Shown here piece by piece: positions 42,087 to 50,456 of a stretch of 64,000 nt of DNA (position 1 is the first letter of the stretch; every line of letters starts with the position of its first letter). Under the pieces are notes generated by a model. That model was not told the origin of the DNA and made no database searches. It saw only the letters and a list, made by a program, of their open reading frames with translations. The stretch is from Burkholderia sp. Ax-1724 (GTDB taxonomy: Bacteria > Pseudomonadota > Gammaproteobacteria > Burkholderiales > Burkholderiaceae), in the NCBI RefSeq assembly GCF_011752995.1, contig NZ_VWWL01000001.1:432124-496123 (forward strand), in the 5' to 3' direction. The position numbers and the translations under genes were made by a program.

Positions 42087-42949
42087 CGACCCTCTGATCC
42101 GTCTGTCTGTGACATGCAACTTGCTCATTCGCGGCAACGCGCGGGTGCGGTCTGCGGCCCTTGCGTCGGCACCTGGCCGGGGCTGCTCGCCCGCCTTGCG
42201 GCCGATGCCCTGGTGGGTCCTATGGTCGATGTGTTTGCCGCTGGTCTGCCGCCGTGTTTGAAACGGCTGACGATTCAAACCCGGCGCGAACACGGCGGCC
42301 CGGCAAGAATCGTTTGAAAACAGGTGCGTCGTTTCCTGATTCTAACCGTCATGAGGCCCGGCGCCATCCTTATTGCAGGGATGCGCACTGCATGGATCAG
42401 GCCGGTCAGGTTCATAACGGCAGGCGCCTCGTTTTCTTGATGGCTGCATCGGTCTCGCAGGCGGATTCGTCAGGATTCCCGATACGCTGCGATTACCGTG
42501 TATGTCGTTTGCGCGCCACGCCTTGCGATACGGTGCGCGCGCGGATCTGCCATCGCGCAGCGCGGCGAGGTACAGTGCGGCGCGCTGCCGATATGGCGCA
42601 AACAGGGGCGGTTGTAAGGCCCCGGTAACCCTGTCTCGCAATTTGCGGGGAAAGGTTGTATCTGAAACATAGGATGGTGTAGTGTCGTGCCGTCCAAAAT
42701 GAGGAAAGCCCGCCGGCCTTCGGGCGGCGTCCGCGGCGACAGGTATCCGTGTGATGGTTGTGCTCGCGGGCGGCTCGTTCGCGAACATGTCCGTTGCCGG
42801 ACCACGTGTCTTCAACGCTAACGATTTACCACGCACGCGCGTTTTGCCATGCCCGATTTCCACTTTCCGGACCGATCTGTTGACCGCCGCGTTCAAGTCG
42901 CGACCTCCTTCGAGCGATCGCATGCCTGTTTCGAAAGAGGGGGCATCTA
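42087..42949. other. Long gene-free interval between divergent DGC and ABC transporter genes
   Basis: These 863 bases lie between divergent starts. No frame has both a ribosome site and a recognisable product. Short GC hairpins occur (for example GCCCGCC...GGGCGGC at about 42707-42728) but without T-runs. I looked for known riboswitch signatures by eye and recognised none. It could hold a small RNA, a long leader for the ABC operon, or a decayed gene. Confidence 0.45.
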
Positions 42950-44701
42950 ATGGATTTCAGCTTTGACCTCAAACGCACCGCCAATGCGTCGGCATGGCGC
43001 GTGCTGCCCAACCGCTGGGACTTCGTCGCGTTTCCGCTGATCATCTGTCTGATCGCGATGGCGTCGATCGGCTTTCACGAGACGCTCGCGCCGATGTCGA
43101 CGCTGAAGACCCAGGCGATCTCGCTCGATCCGTCGAACCTGCCCGAGTACGCGATGCGCACCACGCTGCGCATGCTCGCGGCGATGGTGGCCTCGCTGAT
43201 CTTCACGCTCATTTACGGCACGCTGGCCGCCAAGAGCCGCCGCGCCGGCCTCGTGCTCGTGCCGATTCTCGACATCCTGCAGTCGGTGCCGGTGCTCGGC
43301 TACATTTCGTTTACGGTCACGTTCTTTCTCGCGCTGTTCCCGGGCCGCGTGCTCGGCGCCGAGTTGGCCGCGATCTTCGCGATCTTCACGAGCCAGGCGT
43401 GGAACATGACGTTCAGCTTCTATCAGTCGCTGCGCACGGTGCCGCGCGATCTCGACGAAGTCTCGCGCGGCTTTCATCTGACTTCGTGGCAGCGTTTCTG
43501 GAAGCTCGAAGTGCCGTTCTCGATGCCGGGCCTCATCTGGAACATGATGATGTCGATGTCGGGCGGCTGGTTCTTCGTGGTCGCTTCCGAAGCGATTACG
43601 GTCGGCAACAACACGATTACGCTGCCGGGCATCGGCGCCTATCTGGCGCAGGCGATCAGCGACAAGAACCTGCACGCGATCGGCTGGGTGATTCTCGCGA
43701 TGACGGTCGTGATCCTCGCGTACGACCAGTTCCTGTTCCGTCCGCTCGTCGCGTGGGCCGACAAGTTCCGCATGGAAAACACCAGCTCGGGCGACGCGCC
43801 CGAATCGTGGCTGCTCGACCTGATTCGCCGCACGCACCTGATTCACCGCCTGCTCGTGCCGCTTGGCTGGCTATTCGCGCACGCCGCGCGCATGCGTTTC
43901 CAGCTGCCGGCGTTCAGCGCACCGCGCTTTCATATTCCGCAGAGCGAGAAGAACTCGAAGGTCGGCGACATCGTGTGGGCGGCGCTGGTGCTGATCGCCA
44001 CCGCCTACGTGGTGTATCGCGTGTTTCTCTACGTGCGCACCGGCGTCACGCTCGACGAGATCGGCCATGTGCTCGTGCTCGGGCTCATCACGCTGCTGCG
44101 CGTCGTGGTGCTGATCGCGATCGCCTCGGTCATCTGGGTGCCGATCGGCGTGCTGATCGGCCTGCGCCCGGCGCTCGCGGAAAAGATCCAGCCGCTCGCG
44201 CAGTTTCTCGCGGCGTTTCCGGCGAACCTGCTGTTCCCGGTGTTCGTGATCGTGATCGTGCGTTTCCATCTGAACCCGGATATCTGGCTCTCGCCGCTGA
44301 TCGTGCTCGGCACGCAGTGGTATATCCTGTTCAACGTGATCGCCGGCGCGAGCTCGTACCCGAACGACTATCGCGAGGCGGCCAAAAATTTCCATATCCG
44401 CGGCTGGCAGTGGTGGCGTCAGGCGATGCTGCCGGGCATTTTCCCGTACTACGTGACGGGCGCGATCACCGCGTCGGGCGGCGCGTGGAACGCGAGCATC
44501 GTGGCCGAGTTCGTGCAGTGGGGCGATACGAAGGTCGCGGCGCACGGGCTCGGCGCGTATATCGCGCAGACCACCGCGGCGGGCGATTATCCGAAGATCA
44601 TCGTGGGCATCGCCGTGATGTCGCTGTTCGTCACGTTGTTCAACCGTCTGCTGTGGCGTCCGATGTACGCGTACGCCGAAGGCAAGCTGCGGCTCGATTG
44701 A
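42950..44701 (+). CDS. ABC transporter permease, two fused BPD_transp_1 domains (nitrate/sulfonate/bicarbonate class)
   Basis: A 583-residue inner-membrane protein containing two complete permease domains in tandem. The first has an EAA-like loop in DEVSRGFHLTSWQRFWKLEV; the second in REAAKNFHIRGWQWWRQAML. Each half contributes about six helices, so one chain replaces the usual permease dimer. The type is NitT/TauT-like. AGGGGG precedes the ATG. The ATPase gene follows after about 100 bases and no binding protein is encoded nearby. The substrate is unknown. Confidence 0.9.
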   Translation: MDFSFDLKRTANASAWRVLPNRWDFVAFPLIICLIAMASIGFHETLAPMSTLKTQAISLDPSNLPEYAMRTTLRMLAAMVASLIFTLIYGTLAAKSRRAGLVLVPILDILQSVPVLGYISFTVTFFLALFPGRVLGAELAAIFAIFTSQAWNMTFSFYQSLRTVPRDLDEVSRGFHLTSWQRFWKLEVPFSMPGLIWNMMMSMSGGWFFVVASEAITVGNNTITLPGIGAYLAQAISDKNLHAIGWVILAMTVVILAYDQFLFRPLVAWADKFRMENTSSGDAPESWLLDLIRRTHLIHRLLVPLGWLFAHAARMRFQLPAFSAPRFHIPQSEKNSKVGDIVWAALVLIATAYVVYRVFLYVRTGVTLDEIGHVLVLGLITLLRVVVLIAIASVIWVPIGVLIGLRPALAEKIQPLAQFLAAFPANLLFPVFVIVIVRFHLNPDIWLSPLIVLGTQWYILFNVIAGASSYPNDYREAAKNFHIRGWQWWRQAMLPGIFPYYVTGAITASGGAWNASIVAEFVQWGDTKVAAHGLGAYIAQTTAAGDYPKIIVGIAVMSLFVTLFNRLLWRPMYAYAEGKLRLD

Positions 44702-44802
44702 GCGTCCCCGAACCTGTCGCTGCGCGCCGGGCCCTCGTGGGCGGCCAGCCAGACCCGAGGGGCGGCGCGGCGTTTTGATAAGAGAAATGAAGGCATAACG
44801 CG

Positions 44803-46149
44803 ATGCAAAATCCTAAAGCTGCTATGACTGCCGCGCCGATCCAGACACCGCCGAAGCCCCCGCGTCTCGGCGACGAAATCCTGCGCGTCAAGGACGTGTG
44901 CCGCGGTTTCAACAAGACGCAGGGCGAGCTGCTCGTGCTCGACGATGCGAATCTGTCGCTGTGCGAAGGCGAGATCGTCGGGCTGCTGGGCCGCTCGGGC
45001 TCGGGCAAGTCGACGCTCCTGCGCATCATCGCCGGCCTGATCGAGCCGACCGGCGGCGAAGTCACCTATATGGGCAAGCCGCTCCAAGGCCCGGCGAAGG
45101 GTGTCGCGATGGTGTTCCAGACCTTCGCGCTGTTCCCGTGGCTGACCGTGCTGCAGAACGTGGAAGCGGGCCTCGAGGCGCAGGGCGTGGCCGCCAGCGA
45201 GCGCCGCACGCGCGCGCTCGCCGCGATCGACCTGATCGGTCTCGACGGCTTCGAGAACGCGTATCCGCGCGAGCTGTCGGGCGGCATGCGCCAGCGCGTC
45301 GGCTTTGCGCGGGCGCTGGTGGTCGATCCGACGCTGCTGCTGATGGACGAGCCGTTCTCCGCGCTCGACGTGCTGACCGCCGAAACGCTGCGTACCGACC
45401 TGCTCGATCTGTGGACGCAGGGCCGCATGCCGATCAAGGCGGTGCTGATCGTCACGCACAACATCGAGGAAGCGGTGTTCATGTGCGACCGCATTCTCGT
45501 GCTGTCGTCGAACCCGGGCCGCGTGATCGCCGAGATCAAGGTGCCGTTCAAGCATCCGCGCAACCGTCTGGACCCGGCGTTCCGCAAGCTGGTCGACGAC
45601 ATCTACGCGAAGATGACCGCGCGCCAGACCGACGAGCAGACCAAGAAGGGGCTCGAACTGCATAGCTGGCTGCCGCATGTGTCGACCAACCTGATGGCCG
45701 GTCTGATCGAAACGCTGGCCGCCGCGCCGTACCACGGCCGCGCGGACATGCCGGAAATCGCGCGCTCGCTGCATCTCGAGGTCGACGATCTGTTTCCGAT
45801 CGCCGAAGTGCTGCAACACCTCGGTTTCGCCGACGTGCGCGAAGGCGATATTTTCCTCACGCCGCCCGCGCGCGTGTTCTCCGAGTTCGGCACGCAGGAA
45901 CGGAAGATGATGTTCGCCGAGCATCTGCTGCGGCACGTGCCGCTCGCCGCGCGAATCAAGAAGGTGTTGAACGAGCGGCCGGGGCATCGCGCGCCGCGCG
46001 TGCGCTTCGAGCAGGAGCTGGAAGACTTTCTGTCGGATAGCGCCGCCGAGGAAACGCTCGATGCGGTCATCAACTGGGGCCGTTACGGCGAGATTTTCTC
46101 GTACAACGACCAGACCGAAATTTTCAGCCTGGAAGACGTGGAGTCGTAA
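44803..46149 (+). CDS. ABC transporter ATP-binding protein with C-terminal AAA-associated domain
   Basis: A 448-residue ATPase. Residues of about 25-270 are a normal NitT/TauT-type NBD: Walker A GRSGSGKST, Q-loop VFQTFALFPW, signature ELSGGMRQRVGFARAL, Walker B LLMDEPFSALD, and His VTHNIEE. About 150 further residues (from roughly 290) match the AAA-associated domain PF09821, with LHLEVDDLFPIAEVLQHLGF and TLDAVINWGRYGEIFSYN, probably a regulatory domain. Partner of the fused permease upstream; the two make a complete transporter core without a binding protein. Confidence 0.9.
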   Translation: MQNPKAAMTAAPIQTPPKPPRLGDEILRVKDVCRGFNKTQGELLVLDDANLSLCEGEIVGLLGRSGSGKSTLLRIIAGLIEPTGGEVTYMGKPLQGPAKGVAMVFQTFALFPWLTVLQNVEAGLEAQGVAASERRTRALAAIDLIGLDGFENAYPRELSGGMRQRVGFARALVVDPTLLLMDEPFSALDVLTAETLRTDLLDLWTQGRMPIKAVLIVTHNIEEAVFMCDRILVLSSNPGRVIAEIKVPFKHPRNRLDPAFRKLVDDIYAKMTARQTDEQTKKGLELHSWLPHVSTNLMAGLIETLAAAPYHGRADMPEIARSLHLEVDDLFPIAEVLQHLGFADVREGDIFLTPPARVFSEFGTQERKMMFAEHLLRHVPLAARIKKVLNERPGHRAPRVRFEQELEDFLSDSAAEETLDAVINWGRYGEIFSYNDQTEIFSLEDVES

Positions 46150-46307
46150 AGCGCGGAATTTTGTGCGCGCGATTCGGCCGGCCGATTTGGCTTGCAGGTT
46201 CAGCCGGCAGGAAGCGATTCGAACGATAGGCTCGCTTGGCCAAGCGGCGGGGCGGATTGAATCGACTGCGCCGCTCTTTGCCACCAACCAGATGGTCGGC
46301 CTGACCG

Positions 46308-46342
46308 AAACGGCCCGCCCGGCATAGCCGGGCGGGCCGTTT
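46308..46342. terminator. Strong bidirectional terminator between ABC operon and lipoprotein genes
   Basis: A perfect 16-bp stem pairs AAACGGCCCGCCCGGC (46308-46323) with 46327-46342 around a 3-base loop. Arms end in AAA/TTT and a TTTCTGCTTATT tail follows on the plus strand. It lies between convergent genes and only 5 bases from the lipoprotein stop codon. Confidence 0.88.
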
Positions 46343-46346
46343 CTGC

Positions 46347-47039
46347 TTATTGCAGCGTGCCCCAGCGTGCGACCGCCGGCTCGGCCGAGGCCCACTTCCA
46401 GCCCTTGTCCTGATGGCAGGCGCTCGCCGTGAACCACATTTCCGGCGCGTTCGGACCGTCGCCGTCCTGCACCGAGAACACGAACTCCTTGCAGAGCGCG
46501 AGCGCCGAACTGAAGGCGCGCGTCACGCGCACCTCACCGTGGCCGTTCTCGATCGGCAGCGTATGCTTGACCGACCACGGCCGCGTTTCGCCGACCGGCA
46601 TCGCGCCCGCCAGCGCCGCGATCAGGTCCTGCTGGTCCTGGTGCATGTTGCGCATATAACGGGCGACGACTTCATCGGTCGCGGCCTGCACGGCGACGCC
46701 GACGCCGAGCGCGACGGCCGGATTGCTCGTGACGATCCCCGACGCGACACCCGCCGCAGCACCGCTTGCCGCGCCGATCGAGCCGCAGCCGCTCGCGAGC
46801 AGGCTCGCGGCCACGCACAGCACGCCGGCCGCGATGTGGCGCAGGCGGTTGCCGGCCAGCGTCAGCGTGCCTGGGGGCGTGGCGGTGCCGGTAGCGCGAG
46901 GGGCTGGATCAGACGTGGCTTCGAGCGAAGCATGACGACGTACCTGACGCACGGGATGCGCGGCCAGAAACGGCAACCGGAGCCGGAGCGCAAACCAGGC
47001 TGGCCGGCGCCTCGCAGCCTTGAGCGAAAGCCTCGTCAT
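46347..47039 (-). CDS. Putative lipoprotein, downstream paralogue of a tandem pair
   Basis: A 230-residue protein with a lipobox LLASGC (Cys85 from the ATG used). The mature part starts with a Gly/Ala-rich hydrophobic segment (GAASGAAAGVASGI) and ends in a conserved domain: PWSVKHTLPIENGHGEVRV, LCKEFVFSV, WKWASAEPAVARWGTLQ. The ATG at 47039 overlaps the upstream stop (ATGA), but it leaves an unusually long 80-residue N-terminus before the lipobox. A GTG at 46952 would give a more normal signal peptide. No family function is known to me. Confidence 0.75.
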   Translation of the reverse strand: MTRLSLKAARRRPAWFALRLRLPFLAAHPVRQVRRHASLEATSDPAPRATGTATPPGTLTLAGNRLRHIAAGVLCVAASLLASGCGSIGAASGAAAGVASGIVTSNPAVALGVGVAVQAATDEVVARYMRNMHQDQQDLIAALAGAMPVGETRPWSVKHTLPIENGHGEVRVTRAFSSALALCKEFVFSVQDGDGPNAPEMWFTASACHQDKGWKWASAEPAVARWGTLQ

Positions 47040-47614
47040 TGCAGCGAGCCCCAGCGCTCGGTAGCCGGTTCGGCCGAGGCCCAGCGCCAGTTGCTGCCGT
47101 CACGGCAGATCGACGCGATATAAAACGCACTGCTCGCGGGCACATTCTGGGTCGCGTTCTGATCGACGGAGAAGACGATTTCCTTGCAGTCGAGCGGACC
47201 GGTGCTGATCAGGCGGCTGACTGTCACGCGGCCGTGTTCGTCGTCTTCGATCGGGAAGGAGTGCGTGATGCTCCAGGGGGCCACCGCGCCGACGTCGAGC
47301 GGCCCTGCCGCGGTTGCGATGCTGTTCTGGGTGTTTCTGTGGACCACGCGCTCCGAGTACTGCACTCCGGCACGCGCCGCGGCCACCGCGCCGAGACCGA
47401 TGCCGGTCGCGACCGCCGCATTGCTGGTGACCTTCGCCGCGACCGCTGCACCCCCGATACCGGCGCCCGCCACCGCGCCTTCCGAGTACAGCGAGCTGCA
47501 ACCACTCAATGTCGATGAGACCGCCAGCGCGAGCGCGACAAGCGCTGTTGCGTGAGGGCGCTTGCGCGCGGCAGCGGATTTCGCGTTGCCGGCCCACACC
47601 ATGTTCTTTTGCAT
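47036..47614 (-). CDS. Putative lipoprotein, upstream paralogue of a tandem pair
   Basis: A 192-residue lipoprotein with signal peptide and lipobox TLSGC (Cys39), followed by SSLYSEG and a Gly/Ala-rich segment (AVAGAGIGGAAVAA) that may insert in a membrane. The C-terminal domain parallels the downstream gene: PWSITHSFPIEDDEHGRVTV, LDCKEIVFSVDQ, WRWASAEPATERWGSLQ. Three of its four Cys positions follow the lipobox, so a disulphide is possible. Its stop overlaps the next ATG. Function unknown; surface or outer-membrane location is inferred. Confidence 0.8.
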   Translation of the reverse strand: MQKNMVWAGNAKSAAARKRPHATALVALALAVSSTLSGCSSLYSEGAVAGAGIGGAAVAAKVTSNAAVATGIGLGAVAAARAGVQYSERVVHRNTQNSIATAAGPLDVGAVAPWSITHSFPIEDDEHGRVTVSRLISTGPLDCKEIVFSVDQNATQNVPASSAFYIASICRDGSNWRWASAEPATERWGSLQ

Positions 47615-48022
47615 TTCTTTTGTCCCTGCTCGTACAGGTGTCGTCGCTCACGCGCCAGGCAGCATGTGAACGAGCGGCACGTCGTTCCTGTCGTTCCCGT
47701 CGTCCCAATACGCAGCGGAATTGTGCAGGATGATATTTGTAATGGGCAGTGGGAAAATGCAAGAAATTGCAAAACATCGTGCATGGCACGGCGTTTTCTG
47801 TTTTTTCTTCGGGGTTTGCCGGCGAATTGTATTGGCGTATTGGCGTTTGGGCGGATTCGCTCATCGGCGCGCGAGGCGGCTCGCACCATGCGGCGAAGCT
47901 ATACGCGCGAACTTCGGCATTCCGGTGCGAATGGGCATCGTGCCCGGCAATGAATCGCGGCGCGAACAGCGGATTCGCCGTCGGCACATGTATTCGATGC
48001 CCGTTATCGACGCACCGCCTCG
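47615..48022. promoter_or_regulatory. Lipoprotein upstream region with a CGTGC-ATG-GCACG dyad
   Basis: These 408 bases lie upstream of the lipoprotein pair and downstream of the sigma-54 activator gene. The dyad CGTGCATGGCACG (47778-47790) lies about 165 bases before the lipoprotein start. Its right half begins a plus-strand TGGCACG-N4-TTTCT, one base off a sigma-54 promoter, but no plus-strand gene follows. A moderately AT-rich block at 47725-47775 may hold the lipoprotein promoter. Confidence 0.4.
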
Positions 48023-49081
48023 CTACTGCTCGGCCTCCTCTTCGCCGTTCTCGTCGCCGTATGCGCTCAGGCGGTTGTACAGCGTTTTCAGGCTCACACC
48101 GAGCGCTTTCGCCGCGCGCCGCTTGTCGCCGCCGCAATACTTGAGCGTGCCGAGAATGATCTGCTTTTGCGCATCGGCGAGCGGCGTGCCGATCCACACG
48201 CTCATCGCATCGCCCTGCGTGACCGCTTTCTTGACCCGCGATGCGAGATGCGGATGCGGCAGCTCGACCGTCTTCTCCGCGAGAATGAACGCGCGATACA
48301 CGGCGTTCTTCAGTTCGCGCACATTGCCCGGCCACGACCAGGCGCGCAGCGTTTCGATCGAACGCTTGCTGAAGCTCTTGCCGGTGCTTTCCTGTTGATT
48401 CAGCTGCGCGAGGAAATACTGCGCGAGCAGTTCGCGGTCGTTTTCGCGCTCGCGCAGCGGCGGCGCGCGCAGCGGAAAAACCGCGAGCCGGTACATGAGG
48501 TCTTCGCGCAAGCCGTTTTCCTTCACGGCCACGGCGGGATCGCGATTGGTCGCGGCGATCACGCGCACGTTGCCGCTAATCAGCTCGTTGCCGCCGACAC
48601 GATAGAACGTGCCCGTCTCGAGCGCGCGCAGCAGTTTGACCTGGCGCACCGGCGCCATTTCGGTGATCTCGTCGAGAAACAGGGTGCCGCCGTTCGCGTG
48701 TTCGAAGTAGCCGATGCGGCCCTGGACCGCGCCGGTGAAGCTGCCTTTCTCGTGGCCGAACAGTTCGGCTTCGATCAGTTCATCGGGAATCGCGCCGCAG
48801 TTCACGGCGACGAACGCGGCGTCCTTGCGGCTGCTGCGCTCATGGATCGTGCGGGCGATCAGCTCCTTGCCGGTGCCCGATTCGCCGATGATCAGCGCGG
48901 TCGCGTCGGTATCGGCGACGCGCTCTATCTGCTCGTAGAGATCGAGCATCACCGGCGACGAGCCGTATAGCAGCCCGTACGATTTCAGTCCCGCGACGCC
49001 GTCCGCGACGCGCTGCTTCGCTTGTGACGAAGCATGGCCGCCGGCGGAGACGGTGGGCGAGTCCAGATCGATTGACGCCAT
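48023..49081 (-). CDS. Sigma-54-dependent transcriptional activator lacking a receiver domain
   Basis: A 352-residue bacterial enhancer-binding protein. A short N-terminal region (about 35 aa) precedes an AAA+ domain with Walker A GESGTGKE, the sigma-54 contact loop GSFTGA (S in place of the usual first A), Walker B GGTLFLDEI and the arginine-finger region YRLAVFPLRAPPLRER. A Fis-type helix-turn-helix ends it (RRAAKALGVSLKTLYNRL). There is no sensory domain, so it may be controlled by a partner protein, as with PspF or HrpS. The ATG at 49081 lacks a good ribosome site. Confidence 0.9.
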   Translation of the reverse strand: MASIDLDSPTVSAGGHASSQAKQRVADGVAGLKSYGLLYGSSPVMLDLYEQIERVADTDATALIIGESGTGKELIARTIHERSSRKDAAFVAVNCGAIPDELIEAELFGHEKGSFTGAVQGRIGYFEHANGGTLFLDEITEMAPVRQVKLLRALETGTFYRVGGNELISGNVRVIAATNRDPAVAVKENGLREDLMYRLAVFPLRAPPLRERENDRELLAQYFLAQLNQQESTGKSFSKRSIETLRAWSWPGNVRELKNAVYRAFILAEKTVELPHPHLASRVKKAVTQGDAMSVWIGTPLADAQKQIILGTLKYCGGDKRRAAKALGVSLKTLYNRLSAYGDENGEEEAEQ

Positions 49082-49296
49082 AAAGAAGGGGAGTCCTGTG
49101 CAAATGAAGTTCGTGGTGCGGCGCGCAGGCCTTGAGACGCGATAGACCGTACAGCCACTATCCCACAAAAGTCGATTTAACCACTTCGGTACGGTTTCCG
49201 GCAATCGACGCGGCCGCGCGAGAAATATTGCCGCGCGCAACCGGTCGAAACTGCCCGAATACCGCATGCGAGCGCTGTTAAAGCGGCAAATTTGCC

Positions 49297-49311
49297 GGGC
49301 ATGCGCTTTGC
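49297..49311 (+). promoter_or_regulatory. Candidate sigma-54 (-24/-12) promoter upstream of the DUF883 gene
   Basis: GGGCATGCGCTTTGC keeps the essential GG and GC dinucleotides with exactly 10 bases between them and matches TGGCACG-N4-TTGC at most conserved positions (mismatches at the first T and at the C before G). It lies within the 403-base gap between the divergent sigma-54 activator (48023-49081) and the DUF883 gene (from 49485). Otherwise this gap shows no gene. Confidence 0.45.
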
Positions 49312-49484
49312 GGCATGGACGGATTCATCGGCTCGCGAGAGCTTCGGGCGGCACGCGAAAGAGGGGAGAGAAGCGCGCGAACGGTGCCGTCGACGGGTTC
49401 GGCGATGGGCGCATGCGTGCCGCGATCCATGCCAGGAGGCTCATACGCACGCCGAGCCGGACGAGACCAGACAAGGAGTGAGCG

Positions 49485-49802
49485 ATGACCGACACGACGC
49501 AACAACTTGCACTCGGCAGCCAGAAGATCGTCGAGGATTTACGGGTGCTGCTGAGAGACTCGGAAGAAATGCTGCGGCTTGCCGGCAACGTGCCGGGCGA
49601 GGGCGTCGACGCGTTGCGCGAGCGGCTCGGCACGCATGTCGAGACGCTGCAGTCGGCGCTCGGCGATGCGCAGCGCAACGTGCATCGGCGCTATCGCGGG
49701 GCGGCCGTCCGCACCGAACGCTATGTGCGCCACCACCCATGGCGTGCGATCGCGCTCGCGGCGGGCAGCGGTTTCCTGCTCGGCGCGCTGGTTGCGCGTT
49801 AG
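49485..49802 (+). CDS. DUF883 family protein (ElaB/YqjD-like, membrane-anchored)
   Basis: A 105-residue protein. An amphipathic helical region (SQKIVEDLRVLLRDSEEMLR, then basic and charged residues to about 80) is followed by RHHPWRAIALAAGSGFLLGALVAR, the typical C-terminal membrane anchor with a GxxxG motif. E. coli relatives ElaB and YqjD are inner-membrane, ribosome-associated, stationary-phase proteins. AAGGAG precedes the ATG. A small membrane protein follows 75 bases later. It sits between two sigma-54 activators. Confidence 0.9.
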   Translation: MTDTTQQLALGSQKIVEDLRVLLRDSEEMLRLAGNVPGEGVDALRERLGTHVETLQSALGDAQRNVHRRYRGAAVRTERYVRHHPWRAIALAAGSGFLLGALVAR

Positions 49803-49877
49803 CCGTGGCGTGAAGGCGCATCGGCTCGCGGCATCCGCATGCCTGGCACTCTTCCCACTACGACCAAGGAGTTCACC

Positions 49878-50144
49878 ATGGCACGACCCACGATTGGCAT
49901 CTTCGGCGCACTGATGGCGCTGGGCGGTTTCCTCGCGATTCGCTATGTGCAGAACCGACGCGCGGGCCAGTTTGCCGCCGCTCGCGACCTGAGCCGCTGG
50001 GAAAACGAGGGCGGCGCGGTGGCAACGCCGCGCGCCCTGGCGAGCGAGGCGGCGGTGACGTCGGGCGCGCACGGTACGAATGGCACGAACGGTTCGGGTC
50101 AGGCGCACGGCGAAGGCGACGCATGGCCGTTTCCGCGCGGCTGA
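49878..50144 (+). CDS. Small hypothetical membrane protein
   Basis: An 88-residue protein with AAGGAG before the ATG at 49878. One N-terminal transmembrane helix (IGIFGALMALGGFLAIRYVQ) is followed by a basic stretch and a low-complexity tail rich in Gly, Thr, Ser, Asn and His. No family was recognised. Placement right behind the DUF883 gene on the same strand suggests co-expression. Confidence 0.75.
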   Translation: MARPTIGIFGALMALGGFLAIRYVQNRRAGQFAAARDLSRWENEGGAVATPRALASEAAVTSGAHGTNGTNGSGQAHGEGDAWPFPRG

Positions 50145-50456
50145 GTTGTGATCGGACCCGCGATCGAGCCGCACGCGCCTGCCGCGTGCCGCCTGAGCGG
50201 GATTGCTGGGCGGCGTCCCGACGGCGTTATTAAACGAATCCTATAAAGCCGTATAATGGGCAAATAGGCAACAATAAAGCGCCAATTCCGCAGGTTTTTC
50301 GCGATATTGTTGCGCTTTTATTCGCAGTGGTCGGCCGGACGTGAATTCGGTGTGACTCCAGCGCGGTTCCGGGTCACGCAGCCGGCCTGCCTGGCGGCAT
50401 GCGATCCGCATGTTTCGCTCCTTTCTTGACCCACGCTTGCAGGCTTTCGAGACGCG
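50145..50456 (+). promoter_or_regulatory. Upstream region of the sigma-54 response regulator
   Basis: A 312-base gap without a gene. A TATAAT hexamer at 50252-50257 lies in an AT-rich patch (TTATTAAACGAATCCTATAA) and could be a -10 box, though no clear -35 partner is seen. It is about 200 bases before the start, leaving a long leader. Confidence 0.35.
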
